Counted from the first letter of the stretch, positions 44,523 through 54,289 are shown. The stretch: 64,000 nt of DNA from Rhodococcus jostii RHA1 (GCF_000014565.1 NC_008268.1:2418001-2482000), one strand, 5' to 3'. Notes: generated from the letters alone by a model not told the origin. Numbers and translations are program-made.

Positions 44523-45010
44523 GTGATGTCTCCACTCACAGAGATCGAGAGGGTCTTGCGTAGCGCCGCAATGCCGTCGGCGGCCGCCCGCCGCGACGCG
44601 TCCGGGGAGTTGCCGAGGATCACCGCGATCTCGGTGTACGGCAGCCCGGCCAGGTAGTGATACGCCACCGCAGCCCGCTGCTTCATCGGCAGGGCGCCGA
44701 CCGAGTTCCACAACTCGGCGTCGTGACCGCCGGGAAGTCCGCGGTCGGTGGTCTGCTCGGGAAGCTCGTCGGTGGGGACGGGCCGCCGGTCACGCGCACG
44801 TATGTGGTCGAGCGCTTTCCGGTGCGCGATCGTCACCAGCCATGCTTCGACGTTGCTCCCGGGACGCAGGTCGGGGTACGCCCGCATCGCGGCGATGAAC
44901 GTCTCCGACCAGGCGTCCTCGGCGTCCACCGGACCGACCACGGCCCGGCAGACCCGCAGCACCGTCGGGCCGTGCTCGGCCACGACGTCTTCGAACGGTT
45001 TCAGGGTCAT
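44519..45010 (-). CDS. ECF-type RNA polymerase sigma factor
   Basis: This 163-aa sigma factor has region 2 (VVGPVDAEDAWSETFIAAMRA to AWLVTIAHRKALDHIR) and region 4 (LPMKQRAAVAYHYLAGLPYTEIAVILG). It lacks region 3 and any C-terminal extension. It lies inside an alkylation-repair operon between two ogt genes, four bases after the first and overlapping the second. It probably directs transcription of this operon, perhaps in place of Ada. No classical anti-sigma gene is adjacent. Confidence 0.88.
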   Translation of the reverse strand: MTLKPFEDVVAEHGPTVLRVCRAVVGPVDAEDAWSETFIAAMRAYPDLRPGSNVEAWLVTIAHRKALDHIRARDRRPVPTDELPEQTTDRGLPGGHDAELWNSVGALPMKQRAAVAYHYLAGLPYTEIAVILGNSPDASRRAAADGIAALRKTLSISVSGDIT

Positions 45011-45014
45011 CGGC

Positions 45015-45509
45015 TCAGCCGGACGCCCGTTCCGCTTCGCGTTCGAGCAGGAACCGTTTGCGGTCGAGCCCGCCCGCGTACCCCGTCAGGCTGCCGTTGC
45101 TCCCGATGACGCGGTGGCACGGAACGATGATGCTGATCGGATTTCTGCCGTTCGCCGCCGCCACCGCACGAACCGCGGTCGGGGTGCCGAGGGAGTCGGC
45201 CAGCTGACCGTACGTCCACGTCTCGCCGTACGGGATGGTGCGCAGGGCGTCCCACACTCGTTGCTGGAACAGGGTGCCACGCGCGGCGAGCGGGACGGTG
45301 AACTCGGTTCGCCTGCCGTCGAAGTATTCGGTGAGCTGGGTGATGGCCTCGTCGAAACCTGCGGTGTCGCGTTCCCCGAACGTAGCGGGATTGGGCTGAT
45401 GCCGGTGTTCGACCATGTAGATGCCGCTCAGCACCCCGTCGACGCTCACCAGCGTCAGGGGGCCGATCGGTGAATCGATGACTGTGTGTGCTGCTCGGTC
45501 GGCATTCAC
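45015..45509 (-). CDS. ogt: Methylated-DNA-protein cysteine methyltransferase, short form
   Basis: This 164-aa O6-methylguanine methyltransferase has acceptor C131 in [11 protein letters not shown], Arg-finger helix [16 protein letters not shown], and [11 protein letters not shown] 45509 follows a GGAAGGA ribosome site; longer upstream frames overlap another gene. It is the first gene of the alkylation-repair operon, transcribed divergently from the coiled-coil protein at 45604. It differs clearly from the second ogt in sequence, so they are not a recent duplication. Confidence 0.92.
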   Translation of the reverse strand: MNADRAAHTVIDSPIGPLTLVSVDGVLSGIYMVEHRHQPNPATFGERDTAGFDEAITQLTEYFDGRRTEFTVPLAARGTLFQQRVWDALRTIPYGETWTYGQLADSLGTPTAVRAVAAANGRNPISIIVPCHRVIGSNGSLTGYAGGLDRKRFLLEREAERASG

Positions 45510-45603
45510 GGTGCCAATCCTTCCAGGTGTACGGGCCTCTGAAAGGTAGACGTCTGCCACGACCGAAACGTGAGGTGCGAAAAGCATCAGGCAGGATGGG
45601 CCG

Positions 45604-46164
45604 ATGGCTCTCGTACAACTCGGCACCCGCGACCTGGTGCGTACCGTCACCGGGATCGTCCGGTGGTCGGCGGACACCGCTGAACTCGTCGTCTCCCTTC
45701 CCGGCCGGATCGGCACCCTTCTGGACCAGGTCGAAGTGCTGATTGCACGCATCGAGGCGATCAGCGACGGCGCCGAGATCGCCGTGTCGAGGGCGAACGC
45801 GGTGGCGGAATCGGCGGCGACCGTCGTCTCCACCGCCGACCACGCGTCCGCGTCGGCGCAGACCCTCATCGGCCTGTACGAGCCGCTGGCGACGAAGGCC
45901 GCCCCACTGGCACAGCGGTTCGTCGACGACCTCACCGAGGAGGAGATTCACGCCGCGATCGGGTTGGTGAACCACCTGCCCGAGCTGACCCTCCGCATGG
46001 AGGGGCTGCTGCCGATCCTGGCCACCCTCGACACCGTGTCGCCGGAGATCCACCAACTCCTCGAGGAGGTCCAGGGCGTGCGCCAGGCGATCCAGGGCGT
46101 CCCCGGGTTCAAGTTCTTCCGCAAGCGCGGCGAGGCCCAGGAGGACGAGGACTACGCGCGGTAG
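45604..46164 (+). CDS. Helical/coiled-coil protein of unknown function
   Basis: This 186-aa protein is almost entirely helical, with heptad-like stretches ([39 protein letters not shown]) and an acidic tail. It resembles actinobacterial conserved hypotheticals and apolipoprotein-like helical bundles. There is no signal peptide or membrane helix. Its last 13 bases overlap the convergent SDR gene. Function not known. Confidence 0.75.
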   Translation: MALVQLGTRDLVRTVTGIVRWSADTAELVVSLPGRIGTLLDQVEVLIARIEAISDGAEIAVSRANAVAESAATVVSTADHASASAQTLIGLYEPLATKAAPLAQRFVDDLTEEEIHAAIGLVNHLPELTLRMEGLLPILATLDTVSPEIHQLLEEVQGVRQAIQGVPGFKFFRKRGEAQEDEDYAR

Positions 46165-46889
46165 CCGTCCGTTCCGGCGCGTCCCACGACGATCTTCGGG
46201 ACCACCGCGCGCGACGACAGCCGCAGCAGGGCGTCGACGAGTTCGACGATGTCGTCGACCTCGATCATCGCCTCGGGCGGGATCGTGTCGTGGATCCACG
46301 CGGACATGTCGGTGTCGACGTACGCCGGGGCGAGCGCGGTCGCGGAGACGCCGTTGCCCGACTCCTCCACGTTCAGCGTCTCGGTGAGGGAGATCAGCGC
46401 GGCCTTGGTCGCCCCGTAGACGGCGAGCCCCGCCTCGGCGTACACGCCGGTGATCGATGCCAGGGCCACGACCTTGGACCCGCGCCCCGGGTTCTCCGCC
46501 GCACCGGTCCGGAGCAGCGGCAGCGACTGCTGCAACAGGCTGAACGGCGCCCGCAGGTTGACTCCGAGGCTCTTGTCGAATCGGCTCAGTGGGAACTCGC
46601 CGATGGGGCCCGCGGTTCCGACCCCGGCATTGAGTACCAGCGCGTTCAGCGAACCGTAGGCGTCGGCGTGCGCCTCGACGACGCGTCCCGCGGATTCCTC
46701 GTCAGCGAGGTCACCGGCGACCACGACGACGTCCTTCGCGCCTGCGGTCCGCAGGTCGGCGGCCACGGACTCGAGCCGATCACGATCGCGGGCGGTGATC
46801 GTCAGTCCGTACCCCTGTTCGGCGAGACGGGTGGCGATGCCGAGTCCGATACCACGTGAGGCACCGGTGATCAGTGCGGTGCGACTCAT
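46152..46889 (-). CDS. SDR oxidoreductase
   Basis: This 245-aa classical SDR has TGASRGIG at residues 8-15, NAGVGTAG, and catalytic YGATK. ARDRDRLE after beta-2 suggests NADP preference. Its ATG overlaps the phosphotransferase stop (ATGA), making it the third gene of the ACAD-APH-SDR operon. It may oxidise or reduce the hydroxyacyl-CoA handled by its partners. Confidence 0.85.
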   Translation of the reverse strand: MSRTALITGASRGIGLGIATRLAEQGYGLTITARDRDRLESVAADLRTAGAKDVVVVAGDLADEESAGRVVEAHADAYGSLNALVLNAGVGTAGPIGEFPLSRFDKSLGVNLRAPFSLLQQSLPLLRTGAAENPGRGSKVVALASITGVYAEAGLAVYGATKAALISLTETLNVEESGNGVSATALAPAYVDTDMSAWIHDTIPPEAMIEVDDIVELVDALLRLSSRAVVPKIVVGRAGTDGYRA

Positions 46890-47911
46890 ACGGTCTGTCC
46901 TTTCAGGGCGCGCAGGCCGGCCGCGATGAATTCGGGCACCGCGTCGCCCGCCTTGTCGAACCCCTCACCGACGGTGGCGCCGACACGGTAGCGGTGGTTG
47001 ATGCCCTCGGCGATGACGGCGAGTTTGAAGTTCGCGAGCGCCAGGTAGAAGTTCCAGTGGACCAGTTCGCGCCCCGACGCCACGGTGTAACGCTGCGCGA
47101 GGTCGTCGGCCGACGGCAGTCGCGGGCTCGTCCAGGCCGCCGGTTCGCCGAGCACCAGGTCGAGAGCCGGATGCCGGTAGACGCACATCAGGGCGACATC
47201 GGTGAGGGGGTCGCCGAGGGTCGACAGTTCCCAGTCCACGACCGCCGCGACGGTGCTCACGTCGCCGGACGCGAGGATGGTGTTGTCGATGCGGTAGTCG
47301 CCGTGCACGATCGACGACTCCGACTGCTGCGGAATCGATTCGACCAGCGCGGCATGCAGGCGGTCGACGTCCGCGGAGTCCGTCGTCTTCACCCGCCCCC
47401 ACTGACTCGCCCACAATTTGACCTGCCGGGCCACGTACCCGTCCGGGCGGCCGAGCTCGCCCAGGCCGACGGCGTCGTAGTCGACGTTGTGCAACGCACC
47501 GAGCACACGGACCAGTTCGTCGGTGCACGAGTCGATGTCGTCGCCGGACAGCGCCTCGAGATCCGACTTGGTCCGGATCACCTGACCCGTCACATGTTCC
47601 ACCACCGTGAACGGCGCGCCCATCACACTGTCGTCCTCGCACAGTGCGACGGTGGCGGCCACCGGGACGTCGGTGCCCTGCAGCGCCGACGTGATGCGGA
47701 ACTCGCGGGCAACGTCGTGCGCCGACGGTGTGAGCCCCGCGGTGGGCGGCCTTCGCAGCACCCACCGCGAGGAGTCGTCGAAGATGGCGTACGTGAGGTT
47801 GGACTTGCCGCCGGCGATCAGGTCGGCCCGCAAGTCACCGTCGAGAGGAACGCCCGACTCGGACAGGAACTTGCGCAGCGCAACGAGATCGAGCCCCCGA
47901 TGTTCGCTCAT
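46886..47911 (-). CDS. APH-like phosphotransferase (ACAD10/11- and LvaA-type kinase)
   Basis: This 341-aa aminoglycoside-phosphotransferase-fold kinase has LIAGGKSNLTYAI (nucleotide loop), the catalytic loop IVHGDYRIDNTIL, and AVVDWELSTLGDPLTDVAL as the metal-binding motif. Homologues fused or next to acyl-CoA dehydrogenases include human ACAD10/ACAD11 and bacterial LvaA, reported to phosphorylate 4-hydroxyacyl-CoAs. ATG 47911 overlaps the dehydrogenase stop (ATGA). The same chemistry is likely here but not shown. Confidence 0.85.
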   Translation of the reverse strand: MSEHRGLDLVALRKFLSESGVPLDGDLRADLIAGGKSNLTYAIFDDSSRWVLRRPPTAGLTPSAHDVAREFRITSALQGTDVPVAATVALCEDDSVMGAPFTVVEHVTGQVIRTKSDLEALSGDDIDSCTDELVRVLGALHNVDYDAVGLGELGRPDGYVARQVKLWASQWGRVKTTDSADVDRLHAALVESIPQQSESSIVHGDYRIDNTILASGDVSTVAAVVDWELSTLGDPLTDVALMCVYRHPALDLVLGEPAAWTSPRLPSADDLAQRYTVASGRELVHWNFYLALANFKLAVIAEGINHRYRVGATVGEGFDKAGDAVPEFIAAGLRALKGQTV

Positions 47912-49119
47912 GCGCCCGCCTCCCGCGCGGCCTTCTTCGCGGCACCCACGACACGCTTGGCGATGGCCCAGCGGTGCACCTCGGACGGTCCGTCGTAGAC
48001 GCGGAACGGTCGCACCTCGCGGGACAGCCGGGCGAGGGGCAGGTCGCCGGACACGCCGAGACCGCCGCACATCTGGATGGAGCGGTCGACGATCCGGAAG
48101 ATGGCCTCCGATGCGTAGGTCTTGGCGATGGACGTGGAGTTGCTCGCGTGGCCGCCCTGATCGAGTTCCCAGCATGCCCGCGTCAACAGCGCCCGGCTGG
48201 CGGCGATGTCGATCTCGTTGTCCGCGACCATCTTCTGGACCATGCCCAGATCGCCCAGCTTGCCTCCGAAACCGTCACGTTGCGCGACGTGTGCCACGGC
48301 GACGTCGTGGCCGCGGCGCGCCGCACCGAGCCAGCGCATGACGTGTGTCATCCGGGCGGGCCCGAGCCGGACCTGGGCGTAGGCGAATCCCTGGTCCACC
48401 TCGCCGAGAACCCCGCTGTCGGGGACGAACAGATCCTCGAAGAACACCTCGCAGTGCCCACCGATCATCGCCCGGTCGAGGGTGTCGATGTGGCGTCCCA
48501 CCCTCAGCCCCTCGGCGTCGGCCGGTGTGAGGAACATCGTGGCGCCGCCGCGGTCGCCGGGCACGCCGGAGGTGCGGGCGAAGATGATGAAGAATCCCGC
48601 GCCGTCGGCGCCGGTGATGAAGTACTTGTGGCCGTTGATCTTCCACCCGCCCGGCACCTTCTCGGCGCGCGTGGTCAGCGCCGAGGGGTCGGAGCCGGCT
48701 CCGGGCGACGGCTCGGTCATGGCGAACGCCGACCGCATGTCGCCGTGCGCCAACGGGGCGAGGAACCGCTCCTTCTGCTCCGGGCTGGCGATGTGCGCGA
48801 GCATGTGGACGTTGCCTTCGTCAGGTGCCCCGATGTTCAGGGCCGTCGGACCGAACAGCGAATAGCCCGCAGCCTCGAAGACGGGCGCGCGATCGGTCAT
48901 GTTCAGGCCGTGCCCGCCGTACTCGACGGGTGCGTGCGGGGCGAAGACTCCGGCGTCCTTGGCTGCCTTCTGCAGCTCCACGCGCAGGGTGTCGCCACCG
49001 GCAGCTGTGATGTCGCCGCCGTGCTCGTCCTCGATGGGCAGCACGACTTCGCGGATGAACGCCTCGGTCTTCTCGACGAGCGCGGTCACCTCGGGTGCGT
49101 AGGACAGATCGATCGCCAC
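47908..49119 (-). CDS. Acyl-CoA dehydrogenase (ACAD11/LvaC-like)
   Basis: This 403-aa acyl-CoA dehydrogenase-fold protein has AMTEPSPGAGSDPSAL, KYFITGADGAGFFIIFART and the C-terminal VYDGPSEVHRWAIAK typical of ACAD11-type members. In LvaC/ACAD11 this domain converts a 4-phosphoacyl-CoA to an enoyl/3-hydroxyacyl-CoA. It is the first gene of an operon with the phosphotransferase and an SDR. An inverted repeat 34 bases upstream probably binds the adjacent TetR protein. Confidence 0.86.
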   Translation of the reverse strand: MAIDLSYAPEVTALVEKTEAFIREVVLPIEDEHGGDITAAGGDTLRVELQKAAKDAGVFAPHAPVEYGGHGLNMTDRAPVFEAAGYSLFGPTALNIGAPDEGNVHMLAHIASPEQKERFLAPLAHGDMRSAFAMTEPSPGAGSDPSALTTRAEKVPGGWKINGHKYFITGADGAGFFIIFARTSGVPGDRGGATMFLTPADAEGLRVGRHIDTLDRAMIGGHCEVFFEDLFVPDSGVLGEVDQGFAYAQVRLGPARMTHVMRWLGAARRGHDVAVAHVAQRDGFGGKLGDLGMVQKMVADNEIDIAASRALLTRACWELDQGGHASNSTSIAKTYASEAIFRIVDRSIQMCGGLGVSGDLPLARLSREVRPFRVYDGPSEVHRWAIAKRVVGAAKKAAREAGA

Positions 49120-49152
49120 AACTACCTCCAGTCAGTACGACGACTCCGGTAC

Positions 49153-49174
49153 CGACCGATCACTCGCTCGGTCG
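49153..49174. promoter_or_regulatory. Candidate TetR operator before ACAD/APH operon
   Basis: CGACCGA-N8-TCGGTCG is a perfect 7-bp-arm inverted repeat between the dehydrogenase start and the TetR gene. ACCGA...TCGGT cores are common in TetR sites. Confidence 0.45.
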
Positions 49175-49218
49175 AAGTCGTCCCCGACAATTCCACACCT
49201 TCGAAGGCCGGTCAAGAC

Positions 49219-49839
49219 TCAGCCGGACGCGCCGACCGTGCTCCTCGCGATCGCCAGGTACCGCTCGACCAGTTCGTCGGGCGACAGCGGCCCGTCCTCC
49301 CGGTACCAGGTGGACACCGCGACACACATCGTGACGACGGCGCGGCTCGCGTCCTCCGGGAACGGCGTCCGGAACAGCCCGGCCGCCACCCCCTCGCGGA
49401 CGATGTCGTCCAGCATCTCCTGCTGCTCGTCGCGCAGCGCGATGTACGCCTTCCGGCTCTCCGGTTCCATGCTCCGCGTCTCCCGGGACGCGACGAACGC
49501 CTGCTCGCGCCGGTACATGTGGAACCGCAGCAACGACTCGACGACCGCGTCGAACCGCTCGCCCGGTGTCGGGCCCGCCTCGGCCACCGCCGCGTGGCTG
49601 CGATCGAGGAGTTCGCGCATCACCGCGTTCGTCAACCCCACCAGCAGCGCCTGCTTGGAGGGGTAGTGATGATAGAGACCGGGGACCGACAGACCGGCGC
49701 GGGACGCGATCTCACGGATCGACGCGCCGTCGTACCCCTTCTCGACGAACGCCGCCAGCGCCGCGGCCAGAACCTTGGACAAGCCCTGGTCGGTGTACTC
49801 ACGCCAGGAACTGCCGCGCTGGGTGCCCTCTACCGTCAT
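49219..49839 (-). CDS. TetR-family regulator
   Basis: This 206-aa regulator has helix-turn-helix ASIREIASRAGLSVPGLYHHYPSKQALL near the N-terminus and a C-terminal ligand domain. ATG 49839 is chosen; the longer open frame upstream covers the divergent region. It lies directly upstream of the ACAD-APH-SDR operon on the same strand and probably controls it via the repeat at 49153. The ligand is likely an acyl-CoA. Confidence 0.88.
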   Translation of the reverse strand: MTVEGTQRGSSWREYTDQGLSKVLAAALAAFVEKGYDGASIREIASRAGLSVPGLYHHYPSKQALLVGLTNAVMRELLDRSHAAVAEAGPTPGERFDAVVESLLRFHMYRREQAFVASRETRSMEPESRKAYIALRDEQQEMLDDIVREGVAAGLFRTPFPEDASRAVVTMCVAVSTWYREDGPLSPDELVERYLAIARSTVGASG

Positions 49840-49958
49840 GGGTCCTACGGTAGAACAGGCACCCGCCGCTCCCCTGCTGCGGTCGCGGGAGTTGACTAGA
49901 GTCGAACGAGGTCGCCCAGATCGACAGCCTTCTCCGACAGAGAGCCAGGGACCACCTG

Positions 49959-50417
49959 ATGATCCACGTCCGCCACTCCGCGATCGCAGCCGTGCCCATC
50001 CATGTGGCGTTCGCGTACATCGACGATTACCGGACGGTCCCCGACTGGATGTTCGGAGTCTCGGAGTTCCGTCCGATCGGGGAATTCGACCAGGGGATGG
50101 AGTCGACATTCGACGCCGCGATCCACATCGGCCCCAGCACGCTGCGGTCCCGGTTAGAGGTCACCGAGTGGGAACAGGACCGGGTCATCACCCTGGCGTC
50201 GCTCGACGGCGCCGCCAACTCCTCTACCTGGGAGTTCACCGCTCACGGTGAGGACAAGACCGAGATCAGCGTGGACTTCGCGTACAAACTCCCCGGCGGT
50301 CTCGCCGGCAAGGCCCTCGGCCTCATCGTCGAACCGTTCGTCGAAACGGCCGTGAAGAACACCGAGGTGACCTTGCGGCACAACCTCGAGGAGCTGTACG
50401 CGAAGCGCAACCGCTAG
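49959..50417 (+). CDS. SRPBCC-superfamily protein
   Basis: This 152-aa START/polyketide-cyclase-like protein starts IHVRHSAIAAVPIHVAFAYIDDYRTVPDW, with a beta-rich body and a C-terminal amphipathic helix (VEPFVETAVKNTEVTLRHNLEEL). It probably binds a hydrophobic ligand; no catalytic residue can be named. AGGGA precedes ATG 49959. It converges on, and overlaps by four bases, the quinone oxidoreductase gene. Confidence 0.8.
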   Translation: MIHVRHSAIAAVPIHVAFAYIDDYRTVPDWMFGVSEFRPIGEFDQGMESTFDAAIHIGPSTLRSRLEVTEWEQDRVITLASLDGAANSSTWEFTAHGEDKTEISVDFAYKLPGGLAGKALGLIVEPFVETAVKNTEVTLRHNLEELYAKRNR

Positions 50418-51403
50418 CGTCCGGGCAGGAAAGCCAGCCGTCCGACCGTTGTCCCCTCGCCGAGTCTCGCGATGCCGTCCGCGACGTCGGTGAGTCCGAG
50501 CCGCTCGCTGATCATCGGCTTGATCTCGCCTGCCGCGGCCATCCTCGTCAGCTCGTCGTGGCACTCCCGGATCGCAGCGGGGTTGTAGGCGTTGTACAGC
50601 CCCCAGTGCAGCCCGATGATCGAGTAGTTCTTGATCAGCGCATGGTTCAGCCCGGGCGACGGGATGGTGCCACTCGCGAACCCGATCACAATGATGCGAC
50701 CCTCGAACGCGATGCACTTGGTCGACTTCGTGTAGGAGTCGCCGCCCACCGGATCGAACACGACGTCGGCACCGCGGCCGTCCGTGAAGTCCTTCACGGC
50801 CTGGACGAAGTCCTCGCTGTGCCGGTCGAGCACGAGGTCGGCTCCGAGTTCCCGCGTATACGCCGCCTTCTCGGGTCCGCCGACGACGCCGATCACCTTG
50901 GCGCCTGCCGCCTTACCCAGCTGCACGGCCGCGCTGCCCACACCACCTGCCGCAGCATGCACGAGCAGCGTTTCGCCGGGCTGGATCTGCGTCCTGCGGT
51001 GCAGCGCAAACCATCCCGTCTGGTAGCCGATCGACAGCGCCGACGCCTCGGCGTCGTCGAGGGCCTCCGGAGCGGGGAACGCGGTGGCCGAGGACATGAC
51101 GGCCAGCTCGGCGAACCCGCCGTTCGGCAGGCTCGGCATGCCGATCACCCGGTCGCCGACGGCGAACTCGGTGACACCCTCACCCAGGCCCACCACCTCG
51201 CCGCACAGCTCCACACCGGGAGTGAACGGAAGCGGCGGCTTGATCTGGTACTCGCCGCGGCACAACAGCACATCCGGGAAGTTGGCGGCCGCCGAGAGCA
51301 CCTTGACCAGCAACTCGCCGGGCTTCGGTTCGAGGTCGGGGACGTCCTCGAACGTCAGAACGTCCCGCGGCTGGCCCAATTCGTGTACACGCCACGCCTT
51401 CAT
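50414..51403 (-). CDS. Quinone oxidoreductase-like MDR protein
   Basis: This 329-aa zinc-free medium-chain dehydrogenase has LLVHAAAGGVGSAAVQLGKAAGAKVIGVVGG as NADPH-binding region and VFDPVGGDSYTKSTKC. It lacks the zinc-ligand cysteines. It is related to NADPH:quinone reductases and enoyl reductases. It follows the FabG-like gene by three bases, as last gene of the SDR-ACAD-FabG-MDR operon. Substrate unknown. Confidence 0.86.
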   Translation of the reverse strand: MKAWRVHELGQPRDVLTFEDVPDLEPKPGELLVKVLSAAANFPDVLLCRGEYQIKPPLPFTPGVELCGEVVGLGEGVTEFAVGDRVIGMPSLPNGGFAELAVMSSATAFPAPEALDDAEASALSIGYQTGWFALHRRTQIQPGETLLVHAAAGGVGSAAVQLGKAAGAKVIGVVGGPEKAAYTRELGADLVLDRHSEDFVQAVKDFTDGRGADVVFDPVGGDSYTKSTKCIAFEGRIIVIGFASGTIPSPGLNHALIKNYSIIGLHWGLYNAYNPAAIRECHDELTRMAAAGEIKPMISERLGLTDVADGIARLGEGTTVGRLAFLPGR

Positions 51404-51406
51404 CGA

Positions 51407-52165
51407 TCAGTCCTTCGGTCCACCGGCGACGTAGACGACCTGACCCGACACGAATCCGGCGCCCTCGCTCACGAAGAACGATGCGGTGTGCGCGATGTCC
51501 TCGGGCTGCCCGACGCGGTTCACGGGGATCTGCGACGCCGCGGCCTTCTTGAAGTCCTCGAATCCGACACCCACCCGCTCGGCGGTCGCGGCGGTCATCT
51601 CGGTCTCGATGAAGCCGGGCGCGATCGCGTTCGCGGTGACACCGAACTTGCCGAGCTCGAATGCCAGCGTCTTGGTGAAGCCCTGCATGCCCGCCTTGGC
51701 GGCGGAGTAGTTGACCTGCCCGCGGTTACCGAGCGCCGAGGTGCTCGAAAGGTTCACGATGCGCCCGAACTTGGCGTCCACCATGTACTTCTGCACGGCC
51801 CGCGACATCAGGAACGCACCACGCAGGTGCACGTTCATCACGGCGTCCCAGTCGTCGACGGTCATCTTGAACAGCAGGTTGTCGCGGGTGATCCCGGCGT
51901 TGTTGATCAGGATCGTCGGGGCGCCCAGTTCGGTCGCCACCCGCTCGACTGCCGCAGCGACCGACTCCTCGTCGGCGACATTCGCGCCCACGGCCAGCGC
52001 TTTTCCGCCGGCGGACGTGATCGCGTCGACGGTGCCGGCACATGCGGACTCGTCGAGGTCGAGGACGGCGACCGCGTAGCCGTCCTCGGCCAGCCGCTTC
52101 GCGACGGCGGCGCCGATTCCCCGGGCCGATCCGGTGACGATGGCGGTTCTACGTTCCTGGCTCAC
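51407..52165 (-). CDS. FabG-like SDR (3-oxoacyl reductase)
   Basis: This 252-aa SDR has [49 protein letters not shown] and PGFIETEMT, which closely follow FabG. It starts at GTG 52165, overlapping the acyl-CoA dehydrogenase stop (GTGA). In this operon it more likely acts on a catabolic 3-hydroxyacyl-CoA than in fatty acid synthesis. Confidence 0.86.
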   Translation of the reverse strand: MSQERRTAIVTGSARGIGAAVAKRLAEDGYAVAVLDLDESACAGTVDAITSAGGKALAVGANVADEESVAAAVERVATELGAPTILINNAGITRDNLLFKMTVDDWDAVMNVHLRGAFLMSRAVQKYMVDAKFGRIVNLSSTSALGNRGQVNYSAAKAGMQGFTKTLAFELGKFGVTANAIAPGFIETEMTAATAERVGVGFEDFKKAAASQIPVNRVGQPEDIAHTASFFVSEGAGFVSGQVVYVAGGPKD

Positions 52166-53403
52166 TTGTTTCCTCCATGCTGGTTGTTCTCGGTCTTCGT
52201 GCGGTATTTACGCAGTTCTCTTCTCGCGATGGACATCTTGTGGACCTCGTCCGGTCCGTCCGCGAGACGCAATGCCCTCAGATGGGCGTACATCATGGCG
52301 AGGGGGAAGTCGTCGGTCACGCCGGCCCCACCGTGCACCTGAATCGCCCGATCCACAATCTCGAGCGCAATATTCGGAGCCGCCACCTTGATCGCCGCGA
52401 TCTCCGTCCGCGCCTCCTTGTTCCCCACCGTATCCATCAGATACGCCGCCTTCAGCGTCAACAACCGAATCATCTCGATCTCGATCCGCGCCTCCGCAAT
52501 CCAATCCTGAACATTCGCATTCTCACTGACCGGCTTACCGAACGTCACCCGCGACGACGCCCGACGACACATCAACTCCAACGCCCGCTCCGCCATCCCG
52601 ATCGCCCGCATGCAATGGTGAATCCGACCCGGACCCAGGCGCGCCTGCGAAATCGCGAAACCCTCCCCCTCCCCCTTCAGCACATCCTCGACCGGAACCC
52701 GCACATCCGCGAAATCGATCTCCGCATGCCCCTCACGATCCTGATACCCGAACACCGGCAACCCCCGCATCACCGTCACCCCCGGCGCATCGATCGGCAC
52801 CACCATCATCGACTGCTGCCGATGCGGCGCCGCCGACGGATCCGTCTTCCCCATCACGATCAACACCCGGCAATTACGATGCAACGCATTCGACGCAAAC
52901 CACTTCCGCCCGTTCAGCACATACTCGTCACCGTCCCGGACCATCGACAACTCCACATTCGTCGCATCCGAACTCGCCACCGCCGGCTCCGTCATCGCGA
53001 ACGCCGACGCCATCGTCCCCTCCAGCAACGGCGTCAGATACTTCTCCTTGTGCTCGGCCGTACCGAACAACTCCAGCACCTCCATATTGCCCGTATCCGG
53101 CGCATTACAATTGCACGCCTCCGACGCAATATGACTGCGCCCCATGATCTCCGCCAACGGCGCATACTCGAGATTCGTCAACCCCGCACCCGTCCCCGGA
53201 TGCGGATGAAACAGATTCCACAACCCCCGCCGCCGCGCCTCCGCCTTCAACTCCTCCAACACCGGCGGCTGGAAATGCGGATCCCCCGACTCCCGCATCT
53301 GCTCCTCGTACACCGCCTCCGCCGGATACACATGCGAATCCATGAACTCCAGCAGATCGGTCTGCAACTGCTGGGCGCGATCGGATAGGTCGAACAGCGA
53401 CAT
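52162..53403 (-). CDS. Acyl-CoA dehydrogenase with atypical codon patch
   Basis: This 413-aa dehydrogenase has [39 protein letters not shown] and [18 protein letters not shown], the last typical of the ACAD11-related branch. From about 53345 down to 52330 the codons end overwhelmingly in G or T (GCG, TTG, GAT, AAT, CAT), while both ends of the gene and the neighbours favour C. The protein stays intact, so the patch looks like an imported or converted segment. Second gene of a four-gene operon. Confidence 0.88.
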   Translation of the reverse strand: MSLFDLSDRAQQLQTDLLEFMDSHVYPAEAVYEEQMRESGDPHFQPPVLEELKAEARRRGLWNLFHPHPGTGAGLTNLEYAPLAEIMGRSHIASEACNCNAPDTGNMEVLELFGTAEHKEKYLTPLLEGTMASAFAMTEPAVASSDATNVELSMVRDGDEYVLNGRKWFASNALHRNCRVLIVMGKTDPSAAPHRQQSMMVVPIDAPGVTVMRGLPVFGYQDREGHAEIDFADVRVPVEDVLKGEGEGFAISQARLGPGRIHHCMRAIGMAERALELMCRRASSRVTFGKPVSENANVQDWIAEARIEIEMIRLLTLKAAYLMDTVGNKEARTEIAAIKVAAPNIALEIVDRAIQVHGGAGVTDDFPLAMMYAHLRALRLADGPDEVHKMSIARRELRKYRTKTENNQHGGNK

Positions 53404-53425
53404 GCGGGCTCCTCGTGCGGTCGGG

Positions 53426-54235
53426 TCAGGACGGCTGGGCGAGGAGCGAGGCCTGGTAGCGGCGCATTCCCCGGATCCATCGGTCGTAGTCGGCGCCCTT
53501 GTGCCGGTACATCTCCAGCACTTCGGGGTGCGGAAGGATCAGGAACTGTTCGGCTTCCATTGCGGCGAGCACACATTCGGCCACCTCGGACGCTTCGAGA
53601 ACCGTACCCGCGGTGGTGACGGCGCGTGCGGCAGTGGCCGACAGGGCGGCGTCGTCGGTGAGCAGCTTGGTGTTGACGCCCATCGGGCACAGGCAGCTGA
53701 CACGGACGCCCTTGTCGCCGTACGTGACGGACAGCCATTCGGCGAATCCGACGGCCGCATGTTTGGTCACCGAGTAGGGGGCGGAACCGATCTGGGTGAG
53801 TAGCCCGGCGGCCGAGGCCGTGCTGACGAAGTACCCCTCGCCGCGCTCGATCCAGCCGGGGACCAGCCGGCGTGCCGCCCGGATGTGCGCTCGGACGTTC
53901 ACGTCGAGGGCGAGGTCCCACACCGCGTCGTCGGGTTCGAGATCCTCCCCCGCCGCGACGCCCGCATTGGCGAAGTAGAGGTCGACGGCGCCGAAAGCCT
54001 TCTCCGCAGCGTCGATGACCGAGCCGATCTGTGCGTCGTCGGACGCGTCGGCACCGCGGGCGATCGAGGCCCCTGGACGCGTCGCGTTGATCCGGTCCGA
54101 CACTGCCTGGGCCGATGCGGCATCGAGATCGGTGACGACGACCCTGGCCCCCTCGGCGGCGAGCCGCTCCGCGAGTGCGCCGCCGATTCCACCTCCGCCA
54201 CCGGTGACGATGGCGACCTTCTGCGCAACCTGCAC
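53426..54235 (-). CDS. SDR oxidoreductase
   Basis: This 269-aa SDR has [17 protein letters not shown], acidic DLDAAS after beta-2 (NAD type), NAGVAAGED, and [16 protein letters not shown] as catalytic motif. GTG 54235 follows GAGGAGGAA; the upstream extension lacks a ribosome site. It is the first gene of the SDR-ACAD-FabG-MDR operon. A strong palindrome (54290-54311) sits 55 bases upstream. Confidence 0.86.
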   Translation of the reverse strand: MQVAQKVAIVTGGGGGIGGALAERLAAEGARVVVTDLDAASAQAVSDRINATRPGASIARGADASDDAQIGSVIDAAEKAFGAVDLYFANAGVAAGEDLEPDDAVWDLALDVNVRAHIRAARRLVPGWIERGEGYFVSTASAAGLLTQIGSAPYSVTKHAAVGFAEWLSVTYGDKGVRVSCLCPMGVNTKLLTDDAALSATAARAVTTAGTVLEASEVAECVLAAMEAEQFLILPHPEVLEMYRHKGADYDRWIRGMRRYQASLLAQPS

Positions 54236-54289
54236 GAGATTCCTCCTCGAGGGGACACGGATGTGATCCCAGTCTTCCACAGAAATCAC

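Noticed and set aside
45558..45572. CACG-N7-CGTG repeat before the alkylation operon as a regulator site
   Set aside because: Arms of four bases are too short to support a site by eye; the sigma factor's promoter motif is unknown.
52177..53388. 403-aa plus-strand open frame antisense to the acyl-CoA dehydrogenase
   Set aside because: It mirrors the dehydrogenase exactly and is Arg/His/Pro-rich low complexity; it stays open because the codon patch on the other strand avoids certain triplets.
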